From the NCBI RefSeq assembly GCF_002863865.1, contig NZ_CP022684.1:2137501-2201500 (forward strand): DNA of 64,000 bases. Reading direction: 5' to 3'. A model generated the notes under the pieces. It searched no databases. It worked only from the letters and a program-made list of their open reading frames with translations, and was not told the origin of the DNA. A program made the position numbers and the translations under genes. Positions 53,546-62,055 of this stretch are shown in pieces; position 1 is the first letter of the stretch; each line of letters starts with the position of its first letter. This DNA comes from Ketobacter alkanivorans (lineage in GTDB: Bacteria > Pseudomonadota > Gammaproteobacteria > Pseudomonadales > Ketobacteraceae).

Positions 53546-53579
53546 GAATCGGGTTTGAGCATACGGCAAAGCCCGATTC
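53546..53579. promoter_or_regulatory. Imperfect inverted repeat upstream of the SDR-acyl-CoA dehydrogenase operon
   Basis: GAATCGGGTTTG (53546-53557) and CAAAGCCCGATTC (53567-53579) are inverted copies apart from a single extra base, separated by 9 bases. It lies 26 bases upstream of the SDR start. The size and position suit an operator or a 5' hairpin. The spacer contains a TTGAGCAT run matching one half of the 17-base element at 41387, which may be chance. Confidence 0.4.
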
Positions 53580-53727
53580 AAGCCAATTGACCGAGCGGAC
53601 AGATTAGTATCCGAAACTGACAAGCTGCCCCCTCTGCAGCCATTCACCGCACGGGTAATCCTGTTCATACCCCATCGCCTGCGTGTAAAATGCGTGGCCC
53701 GGTGAGACCCCCATTTGAGTGCAGTCC

Positions 53728-55734
53728 GTGAGCCAGTTAAACCCCCGCCAATCAGAAGCAGTTCACTACATTGACGGCCCATTGCTGGTGCTGGCCGGTG
53801 CCGGCTCTGGTAAAACCAGTGTAATCACGCGCAAAATCGCCCATCTGATCCAAAAGTGCGAGATCCCTGCTCATCGTATCGTTGCGGTCACCTTCACCAA
53901 TAAAGCCGCCCGCGAGATGAAAGAACGGGTCGGCCAACTGGTAAAAGGCAAACAGGCAAGAGGCCTGACCGTATCCACATTCCACAACCTGGGCCTCAAC
54001 ATTATCCGCAAAGAACACCAGCGCTTGGGGCTGAAAAACGGCTTTTCGATCTTTGACGATCAAGACAGCCGCACCCTGCTGACCGAGCTGCTGCACCGAG
54101 AGAGTGATGTGGGGGCCGACGAAGTGGACATCATCCGTCACAGCATCAGCAACTGGAAAAATGACCTGATATCCCCCTCCCAGGCTATTTCCCGCGCCAA
54201 CGATGAAGACGAGGTGCGAGCGGCCCAGACCTACGCCCAATACGACCGCATGTTGCGCGCCTACAATGCTGTGGACTTTGATGACCTGATTCTGCTGCCC
54301 ACCGTGCTGCTGCGGGACAACGAAGACGTACTGGAAAAATGGCGGAACCGTATTTACTACATGCTGGTGGACGAATATCAGGACACCAATATCTCTCAAT
54401 ATTTGTTGGTACGGTTACTGGTCGGCAACCGCGCCCGCTTTACCGTGGTAGGTGATGACGACCAATCCATCTACGCCTGGCGCGGTGCCCGCCCAGAGAA
54501 CCTGGCCCAGTTGGCAGAGGATTATCCCGCGCTGAAAGTGATCAAGCTGGAACAGAACTATCGCTCCTCGGGCCGCATCCTGAAATGCGCCAACAAAGTC
54601 ATCGCCAACAACCCCCACGTGTTTGAAAAACAACTGTGGAGCGAGCACGGTTACGGCGACCCTATCCGCATCATTCGCTGCCGCAGCGAGGATCACGAGG
54701 CAGAAAAAATCGCCAGTGAGATTCTCAATCAGCACCTGCAGAAAAAACGCCCGTTCAAGGATTTTGCGGTACTGTACCGGGGCAACCATCAGTCCCGCAT
54801 CATCGAACTGAAACTGCAACAGTTTCAGGTACCCTATAAAGTCAGTGGTGGCAGCTCGTTCTTTTCCAAGGCAGAAATCAAAGACGTCATGGCCTACCTG
54901 CGCTTGATCATGAACAGCGACGACGACAATGCTTTTTTACGCATCGTCAACACACCACGGCGGGAGCTGGGCCCCACCACGTTGGAAAAACTGGGGCAGT
55001 ACGCTCAAAATCGCGAACGCAGCCTGTTTTCGGTGTGCTGTGAAATGGGCTTGGCCGAAACGTTAAAAGCCAAACAGTATTCTATGCTGAAACGTTTTCA
55101 CGACTGGATCGAAGAAACCCGCGAGAACATCCAGCGTGGCCATGCCGTGGGTGCCATCAAACAAATGATTCGCGACATCGACTACGAAAACTGGTTGGTG
55201 GAACAGTCCTCCAGCCCCAAGATGGCAGAAAAGCGCATGGAGAACGTATGGCAGCTCATCGCCTCCATCGAACGCATGCTGGAAAAGGCTGACGACGAAA
55301 ACGATGTGGAATCCGTCATCGGCAAACTGATCCTGCTGGATATTCTGGAACAACAAAAAGAAGAAGACGATTCCGATCGGGTACAACTGATGACCCTGCA
55401 CGCCTCCAAAGGATTGGAGTTTCCATACGTGTTTCTAATGGGCATGGAAGAGGAACTGCTGCCCCACCGCACCAGCATCGAAGAGGACAACATCGAAGAG
55501 GAGCGTCGCTTAATGTACGTGGGCATCACCCGCGCCAAGCGCGAACTCACCATGACCTATACCGCCAAGCGCAAACAGTATGGCGAGGAATTCGAACCCA
55601 CCCCGAGCCGCTTTCTGGATGAAATGCCACAGGACGATCTGGCCTGGGAAGGTCGGGGCTTTCAAAAATCAAAAGAAGAGAAACAGGAAATCGGCAACGC
55701 TCATTTGGCCAATCTGAAAAATCTGTTTGATTGA
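53728..55734 (+). CDS. rep: ATP-dependent DNA helicase Rep
   Basis: The start is taken as GTG at 53728 because SQLNPRQSEAV then aligns with the usual N-terminus; GTG at 53719 is the alternative. The product has 668 residues. It is a superfamily 1A 3'-5' helicase acting at replication forks. Walker A is LAGAGSGKT, Walker B/motif II is YMLVDEYQDTN, motif III is VVGDDDQSIYAWRGA, motif IV is LEQNYRSS, and motifs V/VI are MTLHASKGLEFPYVFLMG and YVGITRAKREL. Length and motif spacing fit Rep better than UvrD or PcrA. Confidence 0.92.
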   Translation: MSQLNPRQSEAVHYIDGPLLVLAGAGSGKTSVITRKIAHLIQKCEIPAHRIVAVTFTNKAAREMKERVGQLVKGKQARGLTVSTFHNLGLNIIRKEHQRLGLKNGFSIFDDQDSRTLLTELLHRESDVGADEVDIIRHSISNWKNDLISPSQAISRANDEDEVRAAQTYAQYDRMLRAYNAVDFDDLILLPTVLLRDNEDVLEKWRNRIYYMLVDEYQDTNISQYLLVRLLVGNRARFTVVGDDDQSIYAWRGARPENLAQLAEDYPALKVIKLEQNYRSSGRILKCANKVIANNPHVFEKQLWSEHGYGDPIRIIRCRSEDHEAEKIASEILNQHLQKKRPFKDFAVLYRGNHQSRIIELKLQQFQVPYKVSGGSSFFSKAEIKDVMAYLRLIMNSDDDNAFLRIVNTPRRELGPTTLEKLGQYAQNRERSLFSVCCEMGLAETLKAKQYSMLKRFHDWIEETRENIQRGHAVGAIKQMIRDIDYENWLVEQSSSPKMAEKRMENVWQLIASIERMLEKADDENDVESVIGKLILLDILEQQKEEDDSDRVQLMTLHASKGLEFPYVFLMGMEEELLPHRTSIEEDNIEEERRLMYVGITRAKRELTMTYTAKRKQYGEEFEPTPSRFLDEMPQDDLAWEGRGFQKSKEEKQEIGNAHLANLKNLFD

Positions 55735-55752
55735 ATCTTCAGGCACAAAAAA

Positions 55753-55774
55753 GGGCCGGTACGAATACCGGCCC
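55753..55774 (-). terminator. Intrinsic terminator of the TorF-type porin gene
   Basis: GGGCCGGTA and TACCGGCCC form a 9-bp stem around a CGAA loop, 28 bases past the end of the porin gene. On the minus strand six T follow. It also lies 19 bases after rep on the plus strand. Confidence 0.8.
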
Positions 55775-55801
55775 AATCGGAGAGAAATCTATCTCTGGAT
55801 C

Positions 55802-56467
55802 TTATTCGCCTATAGGCAGGCTATAAGATACAACCCATTTGGGCTTGCCGTTATCCAGAATGTTGTCAATCTGCTGGCTCAGAGTGAACGACAGGTTGTC
55901 GTTGTAGGCATAAGACAGATCAACGTGAACCATATTAGCTGACTCAACGCCATTAGCATCGTGCTTACCTACAAGAATGGAGTAAGCGTCATAGCCATAA
56001 CCCAATGTATAGTAGGCTGTACCTTCAACATCATCCCCGCCAGCAATGTTATCGTATGCGGTAACGCTGAGCCCAGCAAAACCCAACGATAACACGGCGT
56101 CTGACAGCTCACCCGGATCATTGTAAGTCACGTCATTCGCATAAGTGTAAGTCCAAACGCTCAGATCTACGCTCACTCCACCGAATTCCGCACCATAGCC
56201 TGCATACAGGTCATATTCTGATCCAGCGTTGGTATCACCTGAAGAGGCCCAGATACCGGTGTAGAAACCGCTGTTAGAATAGCTCAGATCACCAGAAACA
56301 GCTGCATCGCCATTACCCAGCTCCACACCACGCCACAAGTACATGTTAGCTACACCAACAGACGCAGAAACTTCAGCGTTAGCAGCAGTAGGTGCGATGG
56401 CCATGGCACCGGCAACAGCCAGAGAAAGAGCAGTCAAGCGAAGCATTTTAGTTTGTTTGTTCAACAT
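55802..56467 (-). CDS. TorF family putative porin
   Basis: The ATG at 56467 is followed by a clear signal peptide (MLNKQTKMLRLTALSLAVAGAMAI, cleavage after ANA); an earlier frame start at 56560 lacks one. The product has 221 residues. The mature protein starts EVSASVGVANMYLWRGVELGNG, the hallmark of the TorF/PF09694 family, and shows amphipathic strands such as SNSGFYTGIWASSGD. It ends WVVSYSLPIGE. Members are predicted outer-membrane barrels of unknown substrate, often in marine gammaproteobacteria. It converges with rep. Confidence 0.85.
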   Translation of the reverse strand: MLNKQTKMLRLTALSLAVAGAMAIAPTAANAEVSASVGVANMYLWRGVELGNGDAAVSGDLSYSNSGFYTGIWASSGDTNAGSEYDLYAGYGAEFGGVSVDLSVWTYTYANDVTYNDPGELSDAVLSLGFAGLSVTAYDNIAGGDDVEGTAYYTLGYGYDAYSILVGKHDANGVESANMVHVDLSYAYNDNLSFTLSQQIDNILDNGKPKWVVSYSLPIGE

Positions 56468-56652
56468 AAAAAGTAACCCCCAGAGGTTAGACGATATAAG
56501 GTTTGCACCTTGGTTAACGAACTCACCACAGTAAAAGCAACGAGTGTGCCAAAATTGCAATGCCTTGGATTTGCGGGCTTTTCTGGTCAGTTCGCTGGGT
56601 CATCATGTCATAAAACTGCAACAGGAGCACCAAATCTGTGCGCGCACCAAAA

Positions 56653-56675
56653 GCGGGCGCACCAAAAGCGCCCGC
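56653..56675 (-). terminator. Intrinsic terminator beyond the duplicated 3' end of the collagen-like gene
   Basis: GCGGGCGC and GCGCCCGC form a perfect 8-bp stem with a 7-base loop; on the minus strand TTTT follows. The 173-bp duplication begins inside this loop, so the gene-proximal copy carries only the right arm. Transcripts of the collagen-like gene should therefore read through the extra copy to this terminator. Confidence 0.7.
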
Positions 56676-57010
56676 AAACTCATTATTGGCTAGTTTCTGT
56701 ACTGGGTAATTCATCAAATCGCTTATTCAACCCCTTCACCTCATCAGCGAGGGTATCCATGCGCGCATCCATTACCTGCATGGCTTGCTCTAACTTTGCG
56801 CTCAGCTCGTCTATTCTGGCACTTTGCTGTTGCAGCGAAAGCGCCCGCAAACTCATTATTGGCTAGTTTCTGTACTGGGTAATTCATCAAATCGCTTATT
56901 CAACCCCTTCACCTCATCAGCGAGGGTATCCATGCGCGCATCCATTACCTGCATGGCTTGCTCTAACTTTGCGCTCAGCTCGTCTATTCTGGCACTTTGC
57001 TGTTGCAGCG
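56665..57010. repeat. Exact 173-bp tandem duplication
   Basis: Bases 56665-56837 and 56838-57010 read as identical. Each unit starts AAAGCGCCCGCAAACTC and ends GCTGTTGCAGCG. The unit spans the last 51 codons or so and the stop of the collagen-like gene plus 18 bases of downstream sequence. The junction lies in the loop of the terminator hairpin at 56653-56675. The identity implies a recent event or an assembly artefact. Confidence 0.9.
56683..56837 (-). pseudogene. Duplicated 3' fragment of the collagen-like gene
   Basis: This is the extra copy of the end of the neighbouring gene: it encodes about 51 C-terminal residues (ending STETSQ) and the same TAA, with no start codon or ribosome-binding site of its own. 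Because 173 is not a multiple of three and the upstream copy ends in a stop, it is not translated as part of the parent protein. Confidence 0.75.
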
Positions 57011-58040
57011 TTTGCTGCATGCTCGTAATACTTTCATCGACACTAGATTGATTGGCTGTGCCTTCCATGTTGGTTTTCAACGCCGTGACCTGCAACTCCA
57101 ACGCCGATATTGCCTGGGCTGCTGCGGCCTCAACCTGACGCTTCTCCTCTGCCAATCGTGTGACCAACTGATCTTTCAAAGCCGCCACCTGAGCTGACTG
57201 AGTCTGAATCATTGCATCCATCCGATCCCGCAGATCCTGCTGAATCAGGGCTTGCCCTTTCACCCCATCGCGCCCGGGCTTGCCTGCAGAGCCTGGCTGC
57301 CCCGCCTGGCCACCGGCCATCCATTTTCTATTGCCGGTTAAGGTACGCATATTGATGTACTTGCCTTCGGTTCCCGCACCACCAGCCCCGGCCGCTCCAG
57401 CATCGCCACCTTTGCCACCGCCATTCTGAATGGTGATCAGGTTGTTCACCGGCCCGGCTACGGTATTGCCACTCAACAAACGATACACGATGCTGATCTG
57501 CCCGCCATTACCTCCGTCACCGCCATCGCCGCCAGCACCACCATCACCGCCAGCAGGCGCATTACATTTATCGAAGCTTCCCCCTTGCTGACCGGTGCCA
57601 CCCGCGCCGCCACTGCCACCGACCCCACCTCGGCTATTCACCACCAGCGATCCCAACTTGGCCAACCCCAGTGTCATGGTGATGGATGTGCCCTCCTGAC
57701 CCTGACCACCGTGCCCCGCATCACCTCCGCGCACGCCATCTTTACACTCTTCCGCCTGCCCTTGCGCATCCTTGCCTTTAGCGCCATCACTACCGTCGGG
57801 GCCTTTTGCCATGATAGTCACGCCCTGGCCGATTTCAGCCCAGGCTGCATCCAGCTGCACCTGCTCCAGCCCGTTCGGAATCATCAACACAGCGCCGTCT
57901 TCCAAAATCAGTTTGTCGTAGGCAATCACCGATTGAGCATCCGCTAATTCATGGGTTTCACCGGCTTTCACATGCAAGACATTTTCGGCGTGTACAGTAA
58001 CGCTCACCAGCAACAGCAGGCTTACCAGCATTCGATTCAT
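56856..58040 (-). CDS. Secreted glycine-rich collagen-like/coiled-coil protein
   Basis: The protein has 394 residues with a signal peptide (cleavage after VHA). A short beta-domain (about 20-75) precedes a glycine-rich region (about 78-270) with runs such as GGVGGSGGAGGTG and GGDGGAGGDGGDGGNGG and collagen-like GxyGxy patches (GQPGSAGKPGRDG). Two cysteines (ECKDG and DKCNAP) lie in it. The C-terminal 120 residues form a long coiled coil (DELSAKLEQAMQVMDARMDTLADEVKGLN), which would oligomerise it. No family was recognised; a surface or matrix structural role is a guess. Its 3' end has been tandemly duplicated. Confidence 0.7.
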   Translation of the reverse strand: MNRMLVSLLLLVSVTVHAENVLHVKAGETHELADAQSVIAYDKLILEDGAVLMIPNGLEQVQLDAAWAEIGQGVTIMAKGPDGSDGAKGKDAQGQAEECKDGVRGGDAGHGGQGQEGTSITMTLGLAKLGSLVVNSRGGVGGSGGAGGTGQQGGSFDKCNAPAGGDGGAGGDGGDGGNGGQISIVYRLLSGNTVAGPVNNLITIQNGGGKGGDAGAAGAGGAGTEGKYINMRTLTGNRKWMAGGQAGQPGSAGKPGRDGVKGQALIQQDLRDRMDAMIQTQSAQVAALKDQLVTRLAEEKRQVEAAAAQAISALELQVTALKTNMEGTANQSSVDESITSMQQTLQQQSARIDELSAKLEQAMQVMDARMDTLADEVKGLNKRFDELPSTETSQ

Positions 58041-58206
58041 GATGTTTCCTTAATAATCTTTAGGGAATTTAAACAGGGTACTGAGAGTAATCTTAGCCTG
58101 AATGAGGGCTGATAAAAAACCCAACCCTGTGATTGGGTCGGGAAAGCATGCTACAGTCCGACTGACTGCAGTCACAAAAAAGAGCATCCAGGACAGGGAG
58201 CGCACC

Positions 58207-59460
58207 ATGGACTCCAAGCACCAGCAGTTATTTACACGTTACCAGCATACCCGCAAGCTGTCGCGGGACATCGTCGAACCGTTGCAGCCAGAAGATCTGG
58301 TCATTCAGTCCATGCCTGATGCCAGCCCCATTAAATGGCATCTGGCCCATACCAGCTGGTTTTTCGAAACCTTTCTTCTTAAGCCTTTTTTGACAGGGTA
58401 TCGGCCTTTTCAAAGCCAGTTCGAGTATCTGTTCAATTCCTACTATAACCATGTGGGGCCTCAGTATCTGCGTAAAAATCGTGGTCTGATTTCACGGCCG
58501 ACTGTGACAGAGGTGCAGGAATATCGGCAGTATGTAGACGATAACATCGCCACCTTGCTGACCCGGCCTCTCTCTGAGGCAACGCTAAACCTGCTGGAGC
58601 TGGGCATCAATCATGAACAGCAGCATCAGGAGTTGATGCTCACCGATATCAAACACGCCTTTTCATTCAACCCTTTGTTTCCAGCACTCGCCGACCACCA
58701 ACCACAACCGCAACCGATAGCAGCTTTGAACTGGCAGGAATACGCTGGCGGTGAGCAGATGATTGGTTACCGCGGCACCGGCTTTCATTTTGACAACGAG
58801 GGCCCGGCACACCCGGTGTTGCTGCCCCCCTTCAAGCTGGCCACTCGGCTGATCACCAATGGCGAGTTGCAAGACTTTGTCGATGATGGCGGCTATAAAA
58901 ATCCGCTGCTGTGGTTATCCGATGGCTGGGCGTGGCTGCAGGGCAATGCCATCGCACAACCACTGTACTGGCAGCAAATGGAAGGTCAATGGCACCACTA
59001 CACCCTGTCGGGCCTGCGCCCTTTGCTGCAGCATGAGCCTGCCTGCCACCTCAGTTATTACGAGGCCGATGCCTATGCCCAATGGTGCGGCAAGCGACTT
59101 CCCACAGAGTGTGAGTGGGAAGTCGCCGCCCAGCAACAACCGTTGGACAATTCAGGCTTGCATCTGGGCAGGCTTCACCCCCACTGCGGAACCGACCCTG
59201 CCTCTGCCCAAGCAACATTGCAACAGCTCTACGGTAGCTGCTGGCAGTGGACCCAAAGTGCCTACAGCCCCTACCCAGGATTCAAACCCGCAACCGGCGC
59301 AGTGGGGGAATACAACGGAAAATTCATGTGTAACCAACAGGTATTGAAAGGCAGCTCCTGCGTCACACCGCAAGGCCACAGCCGTGCCAGCTATCGCAAC
59401 TTTTTCCCCGCCCACGCCCAGTGGCAATTCACCGGCATAAGGATGGCCGACGATGTCTAA
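58207..59460 (+). CDS. egtB: Ergothioneine sulfoxide synthase EgtB
   Basis: The ATG at 58207 with GGGAG upstream gives 417 residues; the longer frame from 58102 has no site. EgtB joins the Cys (or gamma-Glu-Cys) sulfur to hercynine using iron and oxygen. The iron-binding triad is present as His48 (WHLAHTS), His136 and His140 (NHEQQHQE) in a DinB-like domain. The C-terminal FGE-sulfatase domain shows KRLPTECEWEVAA and CVTPQGHSRASYRNFFPAHAQWQFTGIRMA. It overlaps egtD by 8 bases. Substrate preference for Cys versus gamma-Glu-Cys cannot be read. Confidence 0.93.
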   Translation: MDSKHQQLFTRYQHTRKLSRDIVEPLQPEDLVIQSMPDASPIKWHLAHTSWFFETFLLKPFLTGYRPFQSQFEYLFNSYYNHVGPQYLRKNRGLISRPTVTEVQEYRQYVDDNIATLLTRPLSEATLNLLELGINHEQQHQELMLTDIKHAFSFNPLFPALADHQPQPQPIAALNWQEYAGGEQMIGYRGTGFHFDNEGPAHPVLLPPFKLATRLITNGELQDFVDDGGYKNPLLWLSDGWAWLQGNAIAQPLYWQQMEGQWHHYTLSGLRPLLQHEPACHLSYYEADAYAQWCGKRLPTECEWEVAAQQQPLDNSGLHLGRLHPHCGTDPASAQATLQQLYGSCWQWTQSAYSPYPGFKPATGAVGEYNGKFMCNQQVLKGSSCVTPQGHSRASYRNFFPAHAQWQFTGIRMADDV

Positions 59461-60439
59461 GCAAAATGTTAATGCAGCGCTTTCAATGGTGGATGAAAGC
59501 ACCCCCCAGAATGAGGAATTTCTTGCAGATGTGTTACAGGGGCTTAGCCAAAGAAACAAAACCCTGCCCTGTAAATATTTTTATGACGAGAAAGGTTCGC
59601 AATTGTTTGAAGCCATTTGCGATACCCCCGAGTACTACATCACTCGCACCGAAATCGGCATTCTGCAGCACAATATGGCGCAAATTGCTGATCTGGTAGG
59701 CCCCAGTTGCGACATACTGGAATTCGGTGCTGGCGCTGGCGTAAAGATCCAGTTGCTATTGGATGGTCTAAAGGCTCCCCGCAGCTATATCCCTATTGAT
59801 ATATCCATGGAGATTCTGGAAAGCTCCGCTCAAAAACTGGCCCGCCGCTTCCCTCATGTCGACATTGTGCCCATTGTTGGGGATTACCATAAAGACATTG
59901 AATTGCCTGAAGGATTCTTAAAACAAACACCTCATAAAAAGCTGGTGTTTTTTCCTGGCTCTACCATCAGTAACTTCACCCCGGAGGAAGCCCTTGGGTT
60001 TCTAGCCAGGATTCGCAAGCTGTTGGCAGAAGGCGACGTGCTGTTGATCGGCGTGGACTGCATCAAGCCAACCCACCTGTTGAATGCAGCCTACAACGAC
60101 AAGGCGGGGGTCACTGCAGCGTTCAATTTGAATTTATTGGATCGCATCGCCGACACCTTTGATACCAACCTGGCAAGCCGACATTTTTTGCATCACGCCT
60201 ACTTCAACAGCCAGCAGTCACGCATCGAAATGCACCTGGTCAGCAAGCGCGATCAGATTATCCGTATCGAAGACAAGACCGTTCGGTTCGCACGAGGGGA
60301 AACCATCCATACGGAGAATTCCTACAAGTATTCATTACATGGTTTCAAAGCCATGGCAGAAGAGGCTGCCTTTGAAACCAACACTGTTTGGCAGGATGAG
60401 GACAAACTGTTCAGCCTGCACTATTTGACCGCCACCTGA
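59453..60439 (+). CDS. egtD: L-histidine N-alpha-methyltransferase EgtD
   Basis: The protein has 328 residues and starts inside egtB, so the two are coupled. EgtD trimethylates histidine to hercynine, the substrate of EgtB. KYFYDEKGSQLFEAICDTPEYYITRTE is a diagnostic block, followed by the SAM-site ILEFGAGAGVKIQLLLDGL, FFPGSTISNFTPEEALGFL, and the C-terminal ENSYKYSLHGF substrate loop. With EgtB this makes the core of the pathway; egtA, egtC and the C-S lyase EgtE are not adjacent. Ergothioneine is an antioxidant thiol. Confidence 0.95.
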   Translation: MSKQNVNAALSMVDESTPQNEEFLADVLQGLSQRNKTLPCKYFYDEKGSQLFEAICDTPEYYITRTEIGILQHNMAQIADLVGPSCDILEFGAGAGVKIQLLLDGLKAPRSYIPIDISMEILESSAQKLARRFPHVDIVPIVGDYHKDIELPEGFLKQTPHKKLVFFPGSTISNFTPEEALGFLARIRKLLAEGDVLLIGVDCIKPTHLLNAAYNDKAGVTAAFNLNLLDRIADTFDTNLASRHFLHHAYFNSQQSRIEMHLVSKRDQIIRIEDKTVRFARGETIHTENSYKYSLHGFKAMAEEAAFETNTVWQDEDKLFSLHYLTAT

Positions 60440-60487
60440 TATAGCGCCACGGCTGACAAGCAAGGATTTGAGCCCAACAAACATAAA

Positions 60488-60546
60488 AAACCCGGCATCA
60501 ACAATGAATACGACCAACGCAGGGTCACATTGTGGATGCCGGGTTT
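60488..60546 (-). terminator. Long hairpin terminator of the urt operon
   Basis: AAACCCGGCATC (60488-60499) pairs with GATGCCGGGTTT (60535-60546). After a one-base mismatch ACAATG (60501-60506) pairs with CATTGT (60528-60533), leaving a 21-base loop. On the minus strand a run of six T begins within the left arm. The 18-bp two-part stem is longer than usual for a simple terminator. It also lies 48 bases after egtD, so it may serve both sides. Confidence 0.7.
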
Positions 60547-60566
60547 CGCCTCCCAAGCCTGACAAA

Positions 60567-61262
60567 CTATACCGCGATATAACGCCTTACGGTATCTTCT
60601 TCCATGTCTTTTCCCAAGCCTGCCAGTACAACCTCACCCCGATCCATCACCGCGTAGTTGTCAGCCAACTCCCGCGCGAAATCGAAATACTGCTCAACCA
60701 ACAATATCGCCATCTCACCCCGATCCCGCAACAAAGAAATAACTTTCTGTATGTCCTTGATAATAGAGGGCTGTATGCCTTCTGTGGGTTCATCCAGAAT
60801 CAATAACTTGGGCTTGGTAACCAGCGCACGAGCAATCGCCAGCTGCTGTTGCTGGCCACCGGAAAGATCCCCACCCCGCCGTTTTAGCATTTTATAAAGC
60901 ACAGGAAATAGCTCGTATATCTCGTCCGAGATTTTACGCTCTGCCCGTGGCAATACAGAAAACCCGGTTTTAAGGTTTTCCAATACCGTAAGCTGGGAAA
61001 ACACATCCCGCCCCTGGGGCACATAGGCAATGCCATTCTTGGCCCGCTCATGGGGCGCCTGCCCACTGATGTCTTTGCCTTCCCACAGTATCTGGCCGCT
61101 TTTAATAGGGTGCTGACCGGCAACGGCGCGCATCAGCGAGGTTTTACCCACACCGTTGCGCCCCATCACACAGGCCACCTGGCCTTTATCTGCCTCAAAG
61201 CTGACTTTTTTCAGCGCCTGACTGGCACCGTAATACAAATCAATGTTGTCTATTTTTAACAT
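60567..61262 (-). CDS. urtE: Urea ABC transporter ATP-binding subunit UrtE
   Basis: The ATG at 61262 gives 231 residues and the UrtE N-terminus MLKIDNIDLYYGASQALKKVSF. Walker A is GRNGVGKTS, the ABC signature is LSGGQQQQLAIARAL, Walker B is LLILDEPTEGIQP. It is a LivF-type subunit of a branched-chain amino acid/amide family importer. YGASQAL and the GQHPIKSGQILWEGKDISG stretch are closer to UrtE than to LivF as I recall them. Together with UrtD it powers import through UrtBC. It follows urtD by 31 bases. Confidence 0.88.
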   Translation of the reverse strand: MLKIDNIDLYYGASQALKKVSFEADKGQVACVMGRNGVGKTSLMRAVAGQHPIKSGQILWEGKDISGQAPHERAKNGIAYVPQGRDVFSQLTVLENLKTGFSVLPRAERKISDEIYELFPVLYKMLKRRGGDLSGGQQQQLAIARALVTKPKLLILDEPTEGIQPSIIKDIQKVISLLRDRGEMAILLVEQYFDFARELADNYAVMDRGEVVLAGLGKDMEEDTVRRYIAV

Positions 61263-61293
61263 GATGAAATCCTGTTTGAATGTCCGGGCCCCA

Positions 61294-62055
61294 TCAGCGG
61301 CCCAGATACACCTCAATGACCTGCTCGTTGGCCTGCACCTGCTCCAGGGTACCTTCCGCCAGAACATGACCTTCGTGTAGCACCGTCACCGGACAATCCA
61401 GCGCCTTGATGAACTCCATATCGTGCTCCACCACCACCACAGAACGTTTGCCACTGATCTCTTTCAGCAGCTTCGCGGTCAGTTCCGTTTCATGGTCGGT
61501 CATACCAGCGGCTGGCTCATCCACCAGCAGCAGATCCGGCTCCTGATTCAGCAGCATGCCGATCTCCAGCCACTGCTTCTGGCCATGGGAAAGCGCACCA
61601 CCCAGCTCATGCCGCTTTTCCGCCAAACCTACCAGCTCAATCACCTCGTCAATGCGGCGGTTCTGCTCACCAGAGAGCTTATGGAACAGCGCTTTGAATA
61701 CGCCCCGGTTGCCCGCCAAGGCCAATTCCAGGTTTTCAAACACGGTCAGGCTTTCAATCACGGTCGGCTTCTGAAACTTGCGGCCGATCCCCATATTGGC
61801 AATGTCAGCCTCATCGTGTTTGGTGAGATCCACGCTGTCGCGAAAGAACACATCACCCACATCAGGCTTCAGTTTGCCGGTGATAACGTCCATCATCGTG
61901 GTCTTGCCCGCACCATTAGGGCCAATGATGGCGCGCAACTCACCGGGCTTCACCACAAACGAAAGGTCGTTCAACGCCTTAAAACCATCAAAGGATTTCG
62001 TCACGCCATCCACATACAGAATGTGCTGCGGAATGTGCTTGGTCATTATTTTCAT
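61294..62055 (-). CDS. urtD: Urea ABC transporter ATP-binding subunit UrtD
   Basis: The protein has 253 residues; its ATG overlaps the urtC stop (ATGA), with a second Met three codons in. Walker A is GPNGAGKTTMMD, the signature is ALSHGQKQWLEIGM, and Walker B is LLLVDEPAAGMTDHE. The block DVFFRDSVDLTKHDEADIANMGIGRKFQKPTVIESLTV is typical of UrtD and separates it from LivG. It acts at the inner face of the cytoplasmic membrane. The H-loop His lies in VVVEHDMEFI. Confidence 0.9.
   Translation of the reverse strand: MKIMTKHIPQHILYVDGVTKSFDGFKALNDLSFVVKPGELRAIIGPNGAGKTTMMDVITGKLKPDVGDVFFRDSVDLTKHDEADIANMGIGRKFQKPTVIESLTVFENLELALAGNRGVFKALFHKLSGEQNRRIDEVIELVGLAEKRHELGGALSHGQKQWLEIGMLLNQEPDLLLVDEPAAGMTDHETELTAKLLKEISGKRSVVVVEHDMEFIKALDCPVTVLHEGHVLAEGTLEQVQANEQVIEVYLGR

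Noticed and set aside
57240..57760. Repetitive DNA in the collagen-like gene as a CRISPR or satellite array
   Set aside because: The repetition is codon-level Gly/Ala/Asp usage in one open reading frame, with no constant repeat-spacer pattern.
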